A stretch of DNA of 5,627 nucleotides from an uncultured Chloroflexota bacterium (GTDB taxonomy: Bacteria; Chloroflexota; Anaerolineae; Aggregatilineales; Phototrophicaceae): contig CAIVEA010000639.1 of the NCBI GenBank assembly GCA_903904765.1, positions 1-5,627 on the forward strand, in the 5' to 3' direction. Positions 5,625 through 5,627 of the stretch are shown one piece after another. Position numbers and translations under genes: made by a program. The notes below the pieces were generated by a model. That model was not told the DNA's origin and did no database searches. It was given only the letters and a program-made list of their open reading frames with translations. The stretch's first letter is position 1; each line of letters starts with the position of its first letter.

Positions 5625-5627
5625 GAG

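Overview
The window reads as an ordinary chromosomal stretch from a GC-rich bacterium. The best lineage guess is Chloroflexota, near Anaerolineae. This is inferred from recalled resemblance of the DUF5946-type protein and the small two- and three-helix membrane proteins to proteins of that phylum; no search was run. No mobile element, CRISPR array, phage gene or integrase is visible.

Layout from left to right. The last 16 codons of a plus-strand gene (3-53) end at a rho-independent terminator (73-98). A minus-strand DUF5946-like gene (105-560) faces it. Divergent from that gene is a full-length plus-strand bifunctional NAD(P)H-hydrate repair enzyme, nnr (630-2234). The nnr stop overlaps tail-to-tail, by 11 bp, the end of a minus-strand three-gene cluster: a GTG-started three-helix membrane protein (2987-3268), a two-helix membrane protein (2466-2972) and a YtxH-like protein (2224-2469). 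The last two are joined by a 4-bp ATGA overlap. The 120-bp divergent region 3269-3388 holds a candidate promoter for this cluster, with an 8+8 bp palindrome across its -10 box and a second inverted repeat further upstream. On its other side starts a 449-codon plus-strand gene (3389-4738), an SRPBCC domain followed by about 280 residues of Pro/Glu/Val-rich, probably disordered sequence and a short arginine-rich tail. A strong two-way terminator (4760-4793) separates it from a minus-strand tRNA-His(GTG) gene (4798-4872). Beyond that lies a minus-strand class I methyltransferase with N-terminal membrane helices (4914-5624), whose true start may lie outside the window.

Functionally, nnr is housekeeping metabolite repair and the tRNA is core translation machinery. 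The three small membrane genes look like one envelope-associated operon of unknown role, possibly under the control of a repressor that binds the palindrome. The divergent SRPBCC gene shares that regulatory region and could be co-regulated. The most unusual items are the operator-like palindrome and the SRPBCC protein with its long tail. I see no convincing new multi-gene system.
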